Shown piece after piece: positions 1 to 10,541 of a DNA stretch of 64,000 bases. Positions within the stretch are counted from its first letter, which is position 1, and every line of letters starts with the position of its first letter. This DNA comes from Yponomeuta sedellus. Lineage: Eukaryota; Arthropoda; Insecta; Lepidoptera; Yponomeutidae. The position numbers were made by a program, and so were the translations under genes. The stretch covers positions 7,327,822 to 7,391,821 of the forward strand of contig OW203751.1 of the NCBI GenBank assembly GCA_934045075.1, given 5' to 3'. Under the pieces are notes generated by a model. It was not told the DNA's origin, made no database searches, and worked only from the letters and a program-made list of their open reading frames with translations.

Positions 1-1340
1 TTCCTACTATGTGTATACATAATATATTTTTTAACTAAGTTAAAATATCACTTAAAAATCTCGTATGATATTATCTTGTTTTGTTTGAAAATGTTTATAA
101 AAGTATATTATTTTTAAGAAGCATACAATGCATATTTGAATTTTACACACTAGAAGTAAGTTAAATATAAACGTAAGTAATAACTATTACTTTGCAGAAT
201 GCATCTAGTATTTTGGGGCCAGTATAATGAAATGATTAAGAAAAAAATCCTATTAAAATGTTTTTTAAAATAACTTTATTACGTGAATATTTTTGATATG
301 ATATTATATAAATAAAACGAAATAATCACTTGTTGAAAGCTTAGACCGTGATACAATTAAATAAAAAATAAAAAATATGTTAGTAACAAAGTTTATTTAT
401 GATTCCATGTGATTCCTTTAGATATTATTTTAAAAATAATCAAAGGCGTTATCTTTAAGTAAGGAAATGTACCTTTCTATCAAAAATTATGATCTCAAAT
501 TGGATATTACTTAACTTAAAAAAAAAGTGAAATTTCTTTCCTGTGAAATCTGATCTCAAATCTACTTACAAAACTTTTTTTGTGTTATCTTGCATACTTA
601 ATAAGTTATTTTTTAAGTTACGTTAAGTAGTTGAATTGGTGTTTTAAAAAATTCATGTTAAATCATCTATCAAAACGAGCCTTATTGACAAACGTCCTCG
701 CTTTTGATATGAGAATTGCATTAATGTAGTAATAATGTTTTCTTCTTGTCAGGCTTAGCAGAAACCTGGTTTAAGATTAACAGTACACTTCCTAAAATTC
801 CCAAATCAGAAACTGACGATTTCACTAGTAATTAGGGGATTGAGTCCCTACTTCAGATGTACTTTTATTTACCACTTAAGTTAGTAATTAACTATAGGTA
901 TAATTTTAAACAATAACGGCGTTATTTACAAACACACGATCTCGCCAAAGCACTCCTCAGAGCCACTTTATTTAATCTGTGGCTAGGCCTTGTAAAATCT
1001 CCAACATAGACTGTTTTAATCGGCCTTTATCGACTGTTTGGAAACATGTTTTTGTAAGTAAGGTCGTTAAACATGAACAAAAAAGATTTATATAACTGTA
1101 ATGTTTTGCACAAGTTTTCATTAAGACAAGCATTTTTGTCGGCCAGTAAAACACAATATTGTTTGTAGGTTAATAATTAATGTAATTAAATAGTACATTA
1201 AATAGTATATAGCCAATAAGATTATGAATACATTTTAAGTACGGTGCTAAAATATATTTCAATGTATATTTACAGTGTGAACTGTATATTTACAGTGCAC
1301 TATTTTTTACGGAAGAAACTTAAAAAACTACTTCAATTAA
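1..1340. other. AT-rich intergenic stretch, nothing recognised
   Basis: Strongly AT-rich DNA with scattered stop codons in all frames. I see no coding motif, tandem array or clear inverted repeat. Confidence 0.6.
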
Positions 1341-1384
1341 TTATTGTATTTAACATATTTTAAACTTTCGCGACTTGTAAAAAT

Positions 1385-1620
1385 AGAATATTTACGGGGC
1401 TTAATCGCGTAGTAATTTACTGCTATTTTACCTCGACGTTTCGACGACGTTACAGTCATCGTGGTCACGAGAAGACTGATGGCTGGCACCCGTTCGCATG
1501 TTCGGCTGATGAGGTTTCAGACTACCCTCAATCAGCCATCACAAAGCACTATTAGGGTTGCGACACACTACACTGACAATGTCGGACGATAAGCCATCCG
1601 ACTTTTTTCCACTCGAACAC
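1385..1620 (-). repeat. Family A terminal-inverted repeat, partial
   Basis: Shares its end with copies at 2233, 51332 and 63938. The common end reads through CGGGGCTTAATCGCG into CTCGACGTTTCGACGACG, followed by a stretch about the GTGGTCACGAG motif. This copy keeps one end and the interior with a GATGA...GAAACGTCG arrangement on the minus strand. That arrangement resembles ends of Penelope-like elements, but no reverse transcriptase is visible, so the class is inferred. Confidence 0.6.
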
Positions 1621-1741
1621 ATCTTGATGACCGGATCCCACATTTGCGATAGTTTGAAATCCCATTCCCGATTAAATTGTATTTAAGTTAACTAGCGCCG
1701 CCAATGGGAACAAAAAAATCGTAACTTGGGTAATAGTATGT

Positions 1742-1962
1742 TTTAAAAACCTATTTTAGATGCTAAAAATTCCACCCATGCCGGGATTCGAATCCGCGAT
1801 CTCTGGCTATCCGGGCCAGCGCTCTATCCAACTGAGCTAATGGGTGACTCACCGGCATCAGTGAAATTTCGAACCTGTATAAACTATTCTCTGTATTACG
1901 TACGTAATTTTTAGCCTTTAAAATAGGTTTTTAAAATTGTCCTTAGCACGGGTTAGTGCATT
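1742..1962 (-). repeat. tRNA-like repeat (family T)
   Basis: A minus-strand tRNA-like core (about 1772-1846) has a D-arm, a T-arm TTCGAAT and an anticodon-like arm, flanked by a conserved body (AGCCTxxAAATAGGTTTTTAAA ... GCACGGGTTAGTGCATT). The loop position equal to U33 is C, so it is not a working tRNA. The same unit recurs at 6.2, 9.3, 14.1, 14.4, 30.2-31.0, 33.5, 37.1 and 38.6 kb. Confidence 0.75.
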
Positions 1963-2232
1963 AAAAATAAAAATAGTATACTTATAGTATGGTTTTCATT
2001 TAAAAGTAAACATGAGAAATCTTAACAACTGTGACAAGTATTTTTAGAAGCTACAGTCTAGAACCTAGAATCAACAACCAAGGACTTAAATCACTTTCCG
2101 TCAAAAACGCAGTTTTAGCGAAAATTGATTAAAGTTCTAATCTATGATCAATATATATATTATGATCTATAGATCAGAAAATTGATCATATATGATCAGA
2201 TCAGTAAGTTCTAAAAATAGTTATCACATAGT

Positions 2233-2433
2233 TAGAATATTTTCGGGGCTTAATTGCGTACTAGTAATTAAGTAATGGCTTATCGTCCGACATTGTCAGT
2301 CTAGTGTGTCGCAACCCTAATAGTGCTTTGTGATAACTGATTGAGGGTAGTCTGAAACTATGGGTAACGTCGTGGAAACGTCGAGGTAAAATAGCAATAA
2401 ATTACTACACGATTAAGCCCCGAAAATATTCTA
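2233..2433 (+). repeat. Family A terminal-inverted repeat, short complete copy
   Basis: Starts TAGAATATTTTCGGGGC and ends with the inverse, GCCCCGAAAATATTCTA, so both termini are present in 201 bp. The interior matches part of the copy at 1385-1620 in opposite orientation. Confidence 0.65.
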
Positions 2434-3290
2434 ACTATGTGTACAAGTCGCGAAAGTTTAAAATATGTTATAGTTATCACATTTGTTAAGGTTTCTCATG
2501 TTCACTTTTAGATAAAAACGTAGTATAGTAAAACAAGTTATGATTTTTTCCATTGGTTACTTAGCGCCCCGAAACGCCTGAACATGTGAAATGAAAATAG
2601 CAAAAAACATATTTAATAAGAGCAGATTTTTTTCCATATTTACTGGACCATAAATGAAAGTTCAAGGTTCTTTTGCTGTTAGTCATGGCTATTTATTAAG
2701 TTTTCTTTCCGTGCAACTTTAAAGTTGACAAAGTTTTGTTTCGCGAGTTCGTTAAGTGTTCAGAATATGTATAAATACACTATTTACAATACGCTTTCTA
2801 TAGTTTTATTACCTTCCTATTCTTACCCTTGTTTTTGGTCCCACCGCGGGGTCTTCACATGCCTTCTCTCAGAGAGAAGTACAGGGCTTGATTACGCTTG
2901 ATTACGATGCGTGCCCACTGCGGCCTAAGAAGTTCAAGTGTCGAGGTAAAGGTCGAGGTCCTTTACTATATAATTCAATTCATTTATTTCAAAATTCATG
3001 TAACAAAATTAATATAAATTTGTTAGTAATCTTATTCTAGTGTTAGTACATGTACTAACAACAACAATGTGTATATTGTTATTTTAAATAACTATAGGGC
3101 ACTGTCATTGCTTGCTACTGGAAGACGGCATCAATGGTTTATGTAGGCACAAAATTACCTTATCGGGGAACATAGCATGGATGCTGTTCCGATTTTCACT
3201 AAAGCGTTTTCCTAGTATCAAGGACAGAGCTGACCGGTAGGTATTTAAAATAGACTAACTTGCACCTAAAAAAAAAATCAAAGTAAGGAA
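2434..3290. other. Intergenic, no gene seen
   Basis: AT-rich sequence without a coding signal. A short segment near 2540-2570 (AGTTATGATTTTTTCCATTGG) also occurs near 1700 and in the hairpin at 14035, so it is part of a dispersed repeat. Confidence 0.5.
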
Positions 3291-3291
3291 C

Positions 3292-4043
3292 TTAAGAATG
3301 TGAGATATTCATGCAATAACAATCAATTTCATTTTCCATACAATATTGCCACCATTTTTTGTTCGGCTCTAAGTAAAGTGGTTCGAATTTCGCCATTGAT
3401 ATAAATAAAGGGTACCAAGGCTGGCTAGGCCAATGAGGAACAACCATTATTCCTTCAGCCTTGTCATCAATAATTTTTCTTAGGCATTTCAAAATTAGTG
3501 AGAAGGAAGGGAACGCATAAAACAATAGATTGACCCAGTCTAGGGTGAAGGCGTCAATTTTAATAGCGTGTGGATCACGTTTCCAAGAAACATATTTTTG
3601 GCACTTTGCATTAAACCTAGTGGCAAAAAGATCAATAAGAGGGTAGCCGAACGAATCAGTTATTCTCTTGAAAGCTACTGTAGAAAGGCTCCACTCGGTG
3701 TCAACATTGACATTCCTTGACTCTTCGTCTGCCTCGATATTTTCTTTAGATAGATATATGATGCAAATATAAATATTTGTCTGTGCTCGCACCATTGCCA
3801 TATCTCTCGCGTTATGTTATTTAGATGTTGAAACTGAACACCTCGCATTCTGTTTATATATGCAATGGCGGTGGAATTATCAATGCGTAACAAGATATCT
3901 TTATTTCGTAAATCATCGGCAAAACACTTGAGGCCCATGAAAGCAGCCTTTAACTCCAGGTAATTGATATGATTTTCACGCTCTTCATTATTCCAGAATC
4001 CACCCTCGCGTTCACTCATACACGATACTCCCCAACCTGTCAA
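3292..4043 (-). pseudogene. RNase H and C-terminal Pol segment of the DIRS-like element, frameshifted
   Basis: The frame ending at 3675 has the RNase H signature INYLELKAAFMGLK followed by LLRIDNSTAIAYINRMRG. The overlapping frame 3801-3292 has the typical downstream segment (ENIEADEESRN, LIDLFATRFNAKCQKYVSW, WPSQPWYPLF). The two are in different frames with an overlap at 3675-3801, so one indel separates them. No methylase or recombinase follows. Confidence 0.7.
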
Positions 4044-4070
4044 GGAAGCGTCTGAAAAGATTTCTAGCTC

Positions 4071-5025
4071 TTAATTTCTATTCCGGATTGAGTTGATACT
4101 AATCATAATATTAGATTTCCACCACGCGAATTCCGGTTGTAAGGAAGGATTTAACATCATCATCGAATCATAATTATCTCCTGAATTTTGCAAAGCTAAA
4201 AACTTTTCTCGTTCAATTTTTTTTGTATATAACCATCCATAACAAACTGCAGGACAAGCGGAGCTTATTGTGCCTAGGAATTGAGCAAATTCTCTAATAG
4301 AAAGTTTTTTCCTCGAGGTCCGTTCAAGTAATTCAAATATTTTTGTTCGTTTTGTAAAAGGATCTAATTCAAAGCCAAGAAATGTTTGCACCTGATTAGG
4401 GACTAAACAACTTTTAGAATAATTAACAAGAAAACCTAAACGTTTCAATAACGCTAACGTGTCTGTTATACACTTAGAACAATCGTCATAACTACCAATG
4501 CACAGTATATCGTCTAGATATACAACTAACAATAGGCCCTTGTTTCTAAGAGCTGTAACAACGGGCTTCATCAGCTTAGTAAACATAAAGGGCGCTATAG
4601 ATAAGCCGAACGGTAAGCATTGGAATTCATAAGTGTTTCGTTGAATATCGCAAGTACTTTTTAATACTTTCATGGACTGGTAGTAAATAATACGCATCTT
4701 TCATATCTATGCATGCTAAGTAGCAACCTTCAGTAATAAGCATAATAACAGTGCGAATATCTTCCATTTTAAAATGTACTGGATCAATGAATTTATTAAG
4801 TTTTTTCAGGTTTAAAATAAATCTGAATGTACCGTCATTCTTTGGTGCTAAAAAATAACTCGACAAAAACTGTCCTGTTATTTCACTACATATTTTAACA
4901 GCGCCTAGACTGCATAATTTTCTGATTGCAGTATCTAAGTTGATAATTTCTACTTTGGTAAATTTACTTTTACAAGGCTCACTGTTCTGTGTAAAAGGGA
5001 TCTTAAGACCTTTTACATAATTCAA
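4071..5025 (-). pseudogene. DIRS-like reverse transcriptase, frameshifted
   Basis: Two overlapping minus-strand frames (5025-4627 and 4697-4071) carry consecutive RT motifs. The first has FILNLKKLNKF and the catalytic-motif region ACIDMKDAYYLLP. The second has the CLPFGLSIAPFMFTKLM motif, the YLDD active-site box and the FLGFELDP motif. A frameshift near 4640-4680 separates them. The motif set and the upstream Gag are those of DIRS-type elements. The product cannot be made as one chain. Confidence 0.75.
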
Positions 5026-5099
5026 AACTGTTTGATCATTTGTGATAGCTTGCCAGCCTTCAACAAAGTACTGCAGCCGGAAAGCAGGGGCACTTACCT

Positions 5100-6284
5100 C
5101 TACTGCTTGTTCAATTTGAGATTGGGCTTGGAGGACGGCGGTGGGAACCTGTCCGTCGTTTGTAAAGGTCTTTTGTAGTGATACTGTTGATGGCGGTTCT
5201 TGGGCCCACCCTGTCTGGGTGCCCTTTGAGTATAGTGCCTGGGCGGGCCCCTCCAGTTTCCCTGACTCTGAGGGTAACGTTTAAACGACGAAGAAGTTGC
5301 ACCGTCACTCCTTTTAATCTGATAACCAGACCTCTCTGCAGTCTTTGTGGCCTTTATTTTCTCGCCCAGATTTACACCAAACAAGAAGGCATCTCTTTTA
5401 GCATTAAGAACCAACGTCAAGAATTTCTTATCAAGCGATGACGTCACCGATTTTCTTCTGCTTTTTGTGTTTTCACAATGTAGGTCAAGAAAAATCTGGC
5501 TGACCTCTGACAGTTTCTTTATTATTTCCAACTTGTCTAAATATTCTTCTATTAAAGTAGCGGTGAGATTCGTTAAGCCGGCGATACCATATCCAAGATG
5601 GTTTTGACTTTTTTCAAGTAATTTATCCCTGCTTCTTACAGAATCGCTCAATATTAAGGATATTTCGGAATTCAATACCGGAGCTTTAACTAATCGAAAG
5701 TTTTCGGGTATGAGCGTCCTGTCCAACGCCTCCTGTTTTTGTTCCTTGGTAAGCCCATCTACTAGGATACGACCCCAACGTTTAGAGAGCTCATCTGGTA
5801 TTTTTTGCCCGAAGGCCTCTTCTTTGCTTTTCGGGTCACCTAGTGTTTCTAGAATATCTGCCGACAGGGAGGTGTTTGCGACAGTAGACGTCGTAGCAAT
5901 TGAACATTCAGTCGGAGTTGCTGTAACCTCGACAGTGTGTACCGGGGCCGCCGGGAGAGCTACGTGTGGAGCAGAGCTGGGACCGGGGGCCGATAAAGGG
6001 TCAGGGCTTCGACCTGCTCTAGGGCCCGGGTCTGAAGGTTTTGGGGGGATAGTAACCCGAGACTGAATCTTGTCTGTTTCTGATTGCTCAGAATCCGTAA
6101 TGTCGACATGCTCATAATAAGGCCTTGGCCCTGGAGAAGGACTTCTGGATACAAATTCGTTTTCGTAATGGTAGTCCCCTGCAAAAGGACATTTAGCGTA
6201 ATACAGAGAATAGTGTAAAGAGGTTAGAAATTTCACTGATGCCGGTGATTCGCCCATTGGCTCAGTTGGATAGAGCGCTGGCAC
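5100..6284 (-). CDS. DIRS-type Gag-like protein of a decayed retrotransposon
   Basis: An open frame of 394 residues. The first third is Pro/Ser/Thr-rich and low in complexity. The middle (about residues 150-310) has helical character around motifs such as LSKRWGRILVDGL and SQIFLDLHCEN. The C-terminal third is Arg/Gln/Gly/Pro-rich and probably binds nucleic acid, as in Gag proteins of DIRS elements. The first about 20 codons overlap the antisense of a tRNA-like repeat (6246-6320), so the annotated start is doubtful and a downstream Met may be the real one. It sits directly upstream of the RT segment. It is the only intact frame of the element and may survive by chance. Confidence 0.55.
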   Translation of the reverse strand: MPALYPTEPMGESPASVKFLTSLHYSLYYAKCPFAGDYHYENEFVSRSPSPGPRPYYEHVDITDSEQSETDKIQSRVTIPPKPSDPGPRAGRSPDPLSAPGPSSAPHVALPAAPVHTVEVTATPTECSIATTSTVANTSLSADILETLGDPKSKEEAFGQKIPDELSKRWGRILVDGLTKEQKQEALDRTLIPENFRLVKAPVLNSEISLILSDSVRSRDKLLEKSQNHLGYGIAGLTNLTATLIEEYLDKLEIIKKLSEVSQIFLDLHCENTKSRRKSVTSSLDKKFLTLVLNAKRDAFLFGVNLGEKIKATKTAERSGYQIKRSDGATSSSFKRYPQSQGNWRGPPRHYTQRAPRQGGPKNRHQQYHYKRPLQTTDRFPPPSSKPNLKLNKQ

Positions 6285-6357
6285 GGATAGCCTGAGGTAG
6301 CGGGTTCAAATCCCGGCATGGGTGGAATTTTAAGCCTCTAAATAGGTTTTTAAAATT
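6197..6357 (+). repeat. tRNA-like repeat (family T)
   Basis: Plus-strand unit: lead segment with TTTCACTGATGCCGGTGA, tRNA-like core (about 6250-6325, TTGGCTCAGTTGG and a T-arm with CAAAT), then GCCTCTAAATAGGTTTTT. It abuts the upstream end of the DIRS-like element. Confidence 0.7.
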
Positions 6358-6428
6358 ACAATAATGATGACTTCCGCACAACACAATCACTTTACGCGCT
6401 CCCAATAGTTTGGGATAATCCTAGTGGA

Positions 6429-6629
6429 TATAGTCTGTCAACTTTTAGAATATACCTCGGCTACAATCGGATAGAATCGGATATATTCGAGTAATAAAAA
6501 TATCGGAACTAATATGACACTTAATTTCGAAATCAGAACTCAATCATCAGTACAAAAACCGGCGGAAATTGGCGAAAACCAAAACCTTCTCTAGAGCCCG
6601 AGGTATATTCTAAAAGCTAACAGACTATA
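6429..6629. mobile_element. MITE with about 32-bp terminal inverted repeats
   Basis: The left end (TATAGTCTGT ... ATACCTCGG) is mirrored at the right end (CCGAGGTAT ... ACAGACTATA) with about two mismatches in 32 bp. The 201-bp length and lack of coding fit a non-autonomous DNA element. A half copy lies at 13519-13577. Confidence 0.7.
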
Positions 6630-6659
6630 CCCAGTACTATGATAACCAGGCGAGGACTT

Positions 6660-6785
6660 CACAAACATGAAATAACACCCAGACTGAGGCCAATTGTACA
6701 GATTTACAACGGCCCCCAGTGAGAATGAAACCCATGACCTGTGTCTTGGTAGCTAAGCGACTAGACCACCGAGGCAGTCAGAAAT
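6660..6785 (-). repeat. Degenerate tRNA-derived SINE head
   Basis: On the minus strand a tRNA-like start (CCTCGGTGGTCTAGTCG) is followed by a T-arm-like stretch and a short body. Boundaries are unclear. Confidence 0.4.
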
Positions 6786-7296
6786 TCGACGTATATTATT
6801 GTAAAGTCGATAAACCCAAAGATTTACGAGTAGGGAGACTGCTATGCAATATACATCGAATAGTCAATAATAAATTTTGAATTGTTATTTTATAAACCGC
6901 GGCAATGTCTTTCCGACCAGTATATCTTCGCTCTTTAGTTGTATGGGACTTCCCTACTATCAGAAATCAGTTATGTATTTCCACCAAAGAATTAACATTG
7001 TATTTCTTGATGTCAGCCACTGTCTTCGGACCGTATTAATTTGTTATCAAGAAACATGCAATGGGAAAAAAACTCCACTCTGATTCTGACATTTGTAGGT
7101 AATTGTGTTATTGTTAGTGTTGTGTTGTTGGCAGTTGCAAATAATTATTTTATGTACCTATCTTGTTACACAGCTTCCAAATATATTTCACACAAGTTAT
7201 ACCCAAAATTTTAAGAACCATGTTTGTCCAAAACCTAAAACACTACTTTAAACATTTTCAAAAGTATTTTATTCAACTTGTACCAATTTTCAAAAT

Positions 7297-9014
7297 TCTA
7301 AGAACCATATTGGTCCAAAAGCTCAAACACAATTGGTTTCAATTTAGTAGGCAATGTTTTGGCCCACACAAAATGAGCATGGCCCTAGTCTTCGTCCATT
7401 TCACTGTAATGAAGTACATTCGGCAACCTTGCACTCAGCGTAGCGACATCTTCAATAACCGAGAGCAGATCACCTCTGCTTGCTATAAGTGCTACTGGAG
7501 CTGTTATCTTTGTGACGTCATATTCTGGTGGTTCCCCACTGCCGTAGTTTTTCAAATTCTCTTCAAAACCGTAGTCATATCTTCTAAACTTATTTATGTT
7601 TATTCCCTGTCCAAAGTGGGCAAGGTTGTTACTTGACGTTGCACAAGGATAGTGACCGAATCCTGTTTTCAATACATAACTGCCTCTAGTTCTTGGATCA
7701 CCTCCAGTAAAAATCATCACTACTATACCACAAAGTTCTTCAGGGACAAACTGGCAGATGAATTCTATAATTTTATCTGTTGGAGCGACCCTTTGAAATA
7801 GCTCTCTGGTTCTCGCTATATCCAATGCTACTTTGAGTTCCGGTGTGGCGGTAGCTACAAGCTTAAGCAAAAGATTTTTCATATGATACAACCAAGCTAT
7901 GGGAGCTAACGATATGGCTACAGTAAATTTTTCATTGTATTCCCGTCGAGACGAGGTTAGCACGTAGAAGTCGGTCGTTCCTTGTGAGTGGCCGATGTAA
8001 CTCACTTTTTGAGAATCTGTAGCATCCAGCACATAATCCACTATAGCTTTTAAGTCATACATACCGTGTTCATCGTACGTAAAGTTCCAGTACTTTTCCG
8101 AGTGTGGATCAGCCGTATAGTAAAGGTGTTCTTTCGAGTATCTGTTACCTCTACTATTTGGTAGCCACACATCGTAACAGGCATTTGCTGCTAAGTATGC
8201 TAAGCTGAAGTCCGGACCAGAAACTATGAACGTGTCTGAACTGTCCATCAATCCGTGCATCATGACAACTGGTGTTTTTTTGATTTCGCTTTTACACTTT
8301 TTACCTTTGATTTGGTACATCGTCAATATATAAAAGTCATCAGTGATATGATAACATTGTATGTTTCGGTTGGGTATGCATATTTACTTGTCAAACTTGT
8401 GAAATTCAGTGTGGTATCTTCATTATAACCAACAATTTTCCTCCAGTAGTCCTCATTTATGATAGATATTGACATGTAATTTTTCGCAGCGAATTCATCG
8501 AATACCTTAGTATCAATCTCTTGAGCTTTGACTGGGTCTTCATTTGTATTATTTAATTCTTTTACTTGACTTTCAACATTGAAATTTAATACATAGACAT
8601 CATTTATTGGTAATATTCATTACAAGTCAAGACTCCGTACATAATAACAATCCAATGTAGAAATAATAATCAAATTTACAAATGTCAAAAAGAAAATATT
8701 ACATGTCAATATCTTAATAATTATGCAATCTGTCAGGTCAATCAATTAGAGACAAAATAATAATAACACGTATGTTGAGTAATTTACCTAATTATTGTGC
8801 TAAATTCTGCTAAATAAGTGTTAAAAAGTGTTAAAAATACAATACGCTAAATCTTATAAACTTCTCTGCTTAGTCACTTTTACAGACTAGGAATTCGTCA
8901 TACGAATAAAAACACCGCTCGATAAGCCATTTTTTAAGTTTTCGTTTAAACACTTACTCACTGCTAGTACTACACAATTGGCACAACCAAAAGTAATGCC
9001 AAAATGGGCCACAT
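7297..9014 (-). pseudogene. Acid-lipase-type pseudogene (lipase copy 1)
   Basis: Closest in sequence to the intact lipase at 10542-11858, and the similarity continues into both flanks. Lesions visible by comparison: (a) the leader starts at 9014 but is split by about 350-400 bp of foreign sequence (about 8620-8970); (b) a 5-bp insertion near 8345 shifts the frame; (c) a Trp codon became TAG at 7385-7387, just before the WGH segment that holds the catalytic His. The remaining 313-codon open frame (7385-8326) still has the nucleophile motif GHSQG and the DLLSV Asp motif. The ancestral stop would be at 7297. A shortened protein from an internal Met is possible but would lack the His. Confidence 0.85.
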
Positions 9015-9097
9015 TATTTCCTTGCACAATAACCTAGCGGCGATTTCGTTTCGTCACTGAATAAAATACTGCTTGCCTTCTTCGTTTTAATATTTAG

Positions 9098-9112
9098 CAC
9101 TTGTACAAACAA
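9098..9112 (-). promoter_or_regulatory. Conserved lipase upstream motif (copy 1)
   Basis: CACTTGTACAAACAA on the plus strand, upstream of the pseudogene leader. It matches CACTTGTATAAACAA upstream of lipase 2 and CACTTGTCTAAACAA upstream of lipase 4, so it predates the duplications or is selected. Confidence 0.4.
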
Positions 9113-9167
9113 ACGACGTGCTTATACAAGATTTCGATTCATTTAATTTACATTATAAAACACGGCA

Positions 9168-9262
9168 TAACCTCACGCCTCTATCCTAGTGGGGTAGGCA
9201 GAGACCAGAAATTGCCACTCGCCACGATCCTGACAGATTATCGTTTCATGAACGTTCATTAG
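9168..9262 (-). repeat. RTE-type LINE 3' end
   Basis: Minus-strand copy of the segment that reads CTACCCCT...GCGTGAGGTTATG, a 3' end recurring at 34865, 39379, 53990, 61440 and 63262. Heavily 5'-truncated. Confidence 0.55.
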
Positions 9263-9275
9263 TCGTTGCATACAA

Positions 9276-9440
9276 ATATACGTAATACAGAGAGTATTGT
9301 TAAAGAAGTTAGGTTAGGAAATTTCACTGATGCCGGTGAGTCGCCCATTAGCTCTGTTGGAAGAGCGCTGGCATAGCCAGAGGTCGTGGACTCGAATCCC
9401 GGCATGGGTGTAATTTTTAGCCTCTTGATAGGTTTTTAAA
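9276..9440 (+). repeat. tRNA-like repeat (family T)
   Basis: Same layout as the 6197 copy. The anticodon-arm region is shortened (GCTGGCATAGCCAG), a further sign that it is not a functional tRNA. Confidence 0.7.
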
Positions 9441-9692
9441 ATATACATTATACTCCTGAAAAGTCCCCACTTTTCAAGAATATTAAATGTACGTATATTA
9501 TATACATAGTTTGCTAGGACGGTTCGACATACATTGTGACGTCAATTAACCTACAGTGGAAAGACTATGCAATATTCATCGATTTTTCTTATTAAACTTA
9601 AAATGGTTCTTTTATAAACTCCGGCACTGTCTTTCAGATCTGACGTTATTGTGTTTTTTGGGATTTACCTACCATTAGAAATCAGGAATAAA

Positions 9693-10012
9693 TTGTTCAT
9701 TTGAAAGAAAAAAGAAGAAGAAAGAAAAATATATTTATGACTCAAAAACACAAAATCACGCAACATAATACAACATTCAACAGAAAATCCAAACGGGTGA
9801 CGGTAGAAATACAAGTAGTTAACAGTTAACACAAAGACAAACTTACGAATATCTAAATATCTAACAAAATATCGGGATGTTTTAAGTGTTGAGTCCCCAA
9901 AATAGGCCCGACTCAGCATAATGTTGCAACCGAGAGATCAGTTGCAACGCTGATTTTCAGTCGGGCCCATACTGCGGTTAGTAATGTACGTGTATTTGAT
10001 TTATTCATTTGC
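9693..10012 (-). repeat. Element G copy with a short, interrupted GAAA tail
   Basis: From about 9740 to 10012 this matches 17840-18140 closely (shared blocks include CACGCAACATAATACAAC and CAGTCGGGCCCATACTGCGG). The 9693-9733 edge is a short impure GAAA/GAAGAA run where the other copy has about 320 bp of pure GAAA. It is interrupted on its right by a SINE at 10025. Confidence 0.65.
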
Positions 10013-10024
10013 ACGCAAAGAACT

Positions 10025-10292
10025 GCTGTGTGGTGTCAGTCTAGAGAATAGCACCAACCCAAATTCTTCCCGCGGGTGTCGTAAAAGGCGACTAGGGACA
10101 CAAACCGGGGGGTGGGCAGCAGCGGCCTCTGCAGTACAATTCCACCAAATTGCGATCCCCAACCTGCATGCCCAGCGTGGGGATTATGGGCATTACCCCC
10201 CAATGATGGCACAACCTTGCGCTATGGCGCTCATTAGGGGAGGGCTATGTCCAGCAGTGGACTAATATAGCCTGTAGAAGAAGAAGAAGAAG
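10025..10292 (+). mobile_element. SINE (family S) with 12-bp target duplication
   Basis: Starts GCTGTGTGGTGTC, contains AGAATAGCACCAACCC and CCAGCAGTGGACTAATATAG, and ends in a GAA-rich tail. It is flanked by the perfect direct repeat ACGCAAAGAACT at 10013-10024 and 10293-10304. Other copies lie at 32263, 40800 (partial), 48967 (minus), 62037 and 26340 (partial). Confidence 0.85.
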
Positions 10293-10541
10293 ACGCAAAG
10301 AACTATATTCTGTTTGTTGAACCTATTATTTCAGCCGCTGCTTTCGGGCCGTATTTGTAGTGGAGAAAAAGGCAGCGGGAAAAAAAACTACACTCTGATC
10401 TTGACTATTACATTTGTATGTAATTATGTTATTTTTAGTGCTGTGTTGTGTTGTTAGCAGTTGCAAATATTGTTTTATCTATCTTATTATAAACTTACCA
10501 AAAATATTTATTTTAAACAAGTTTTACCGATTTTCAAAATC

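Larger units (their letters stand above)
3292..6284 (-). mobile_element. DIRS-like retrotransposon, decayed
   Basis: Gag-like, reverse transcriptase and RNase H segments follow one another on the minus strand in the order expected of DIRS-type retrotransposons. The reading frame is broken at least twice (near 4650 and near 3790). I could not find a tyrosine recombinase or the split direct repeats that would prove DIRS, so this rests on the character of the RT and gag. A tRNA-like family T repeat lies across the upstream edge, and the true element ends are not resolved. Confidence 0.65.

Noticed and set aside
5178..6066. Plus-strand open frames opposite the Gag-like gene
   Set aside because: Shadows of the minus-strand Gag-like frame, without a recognisable domain.
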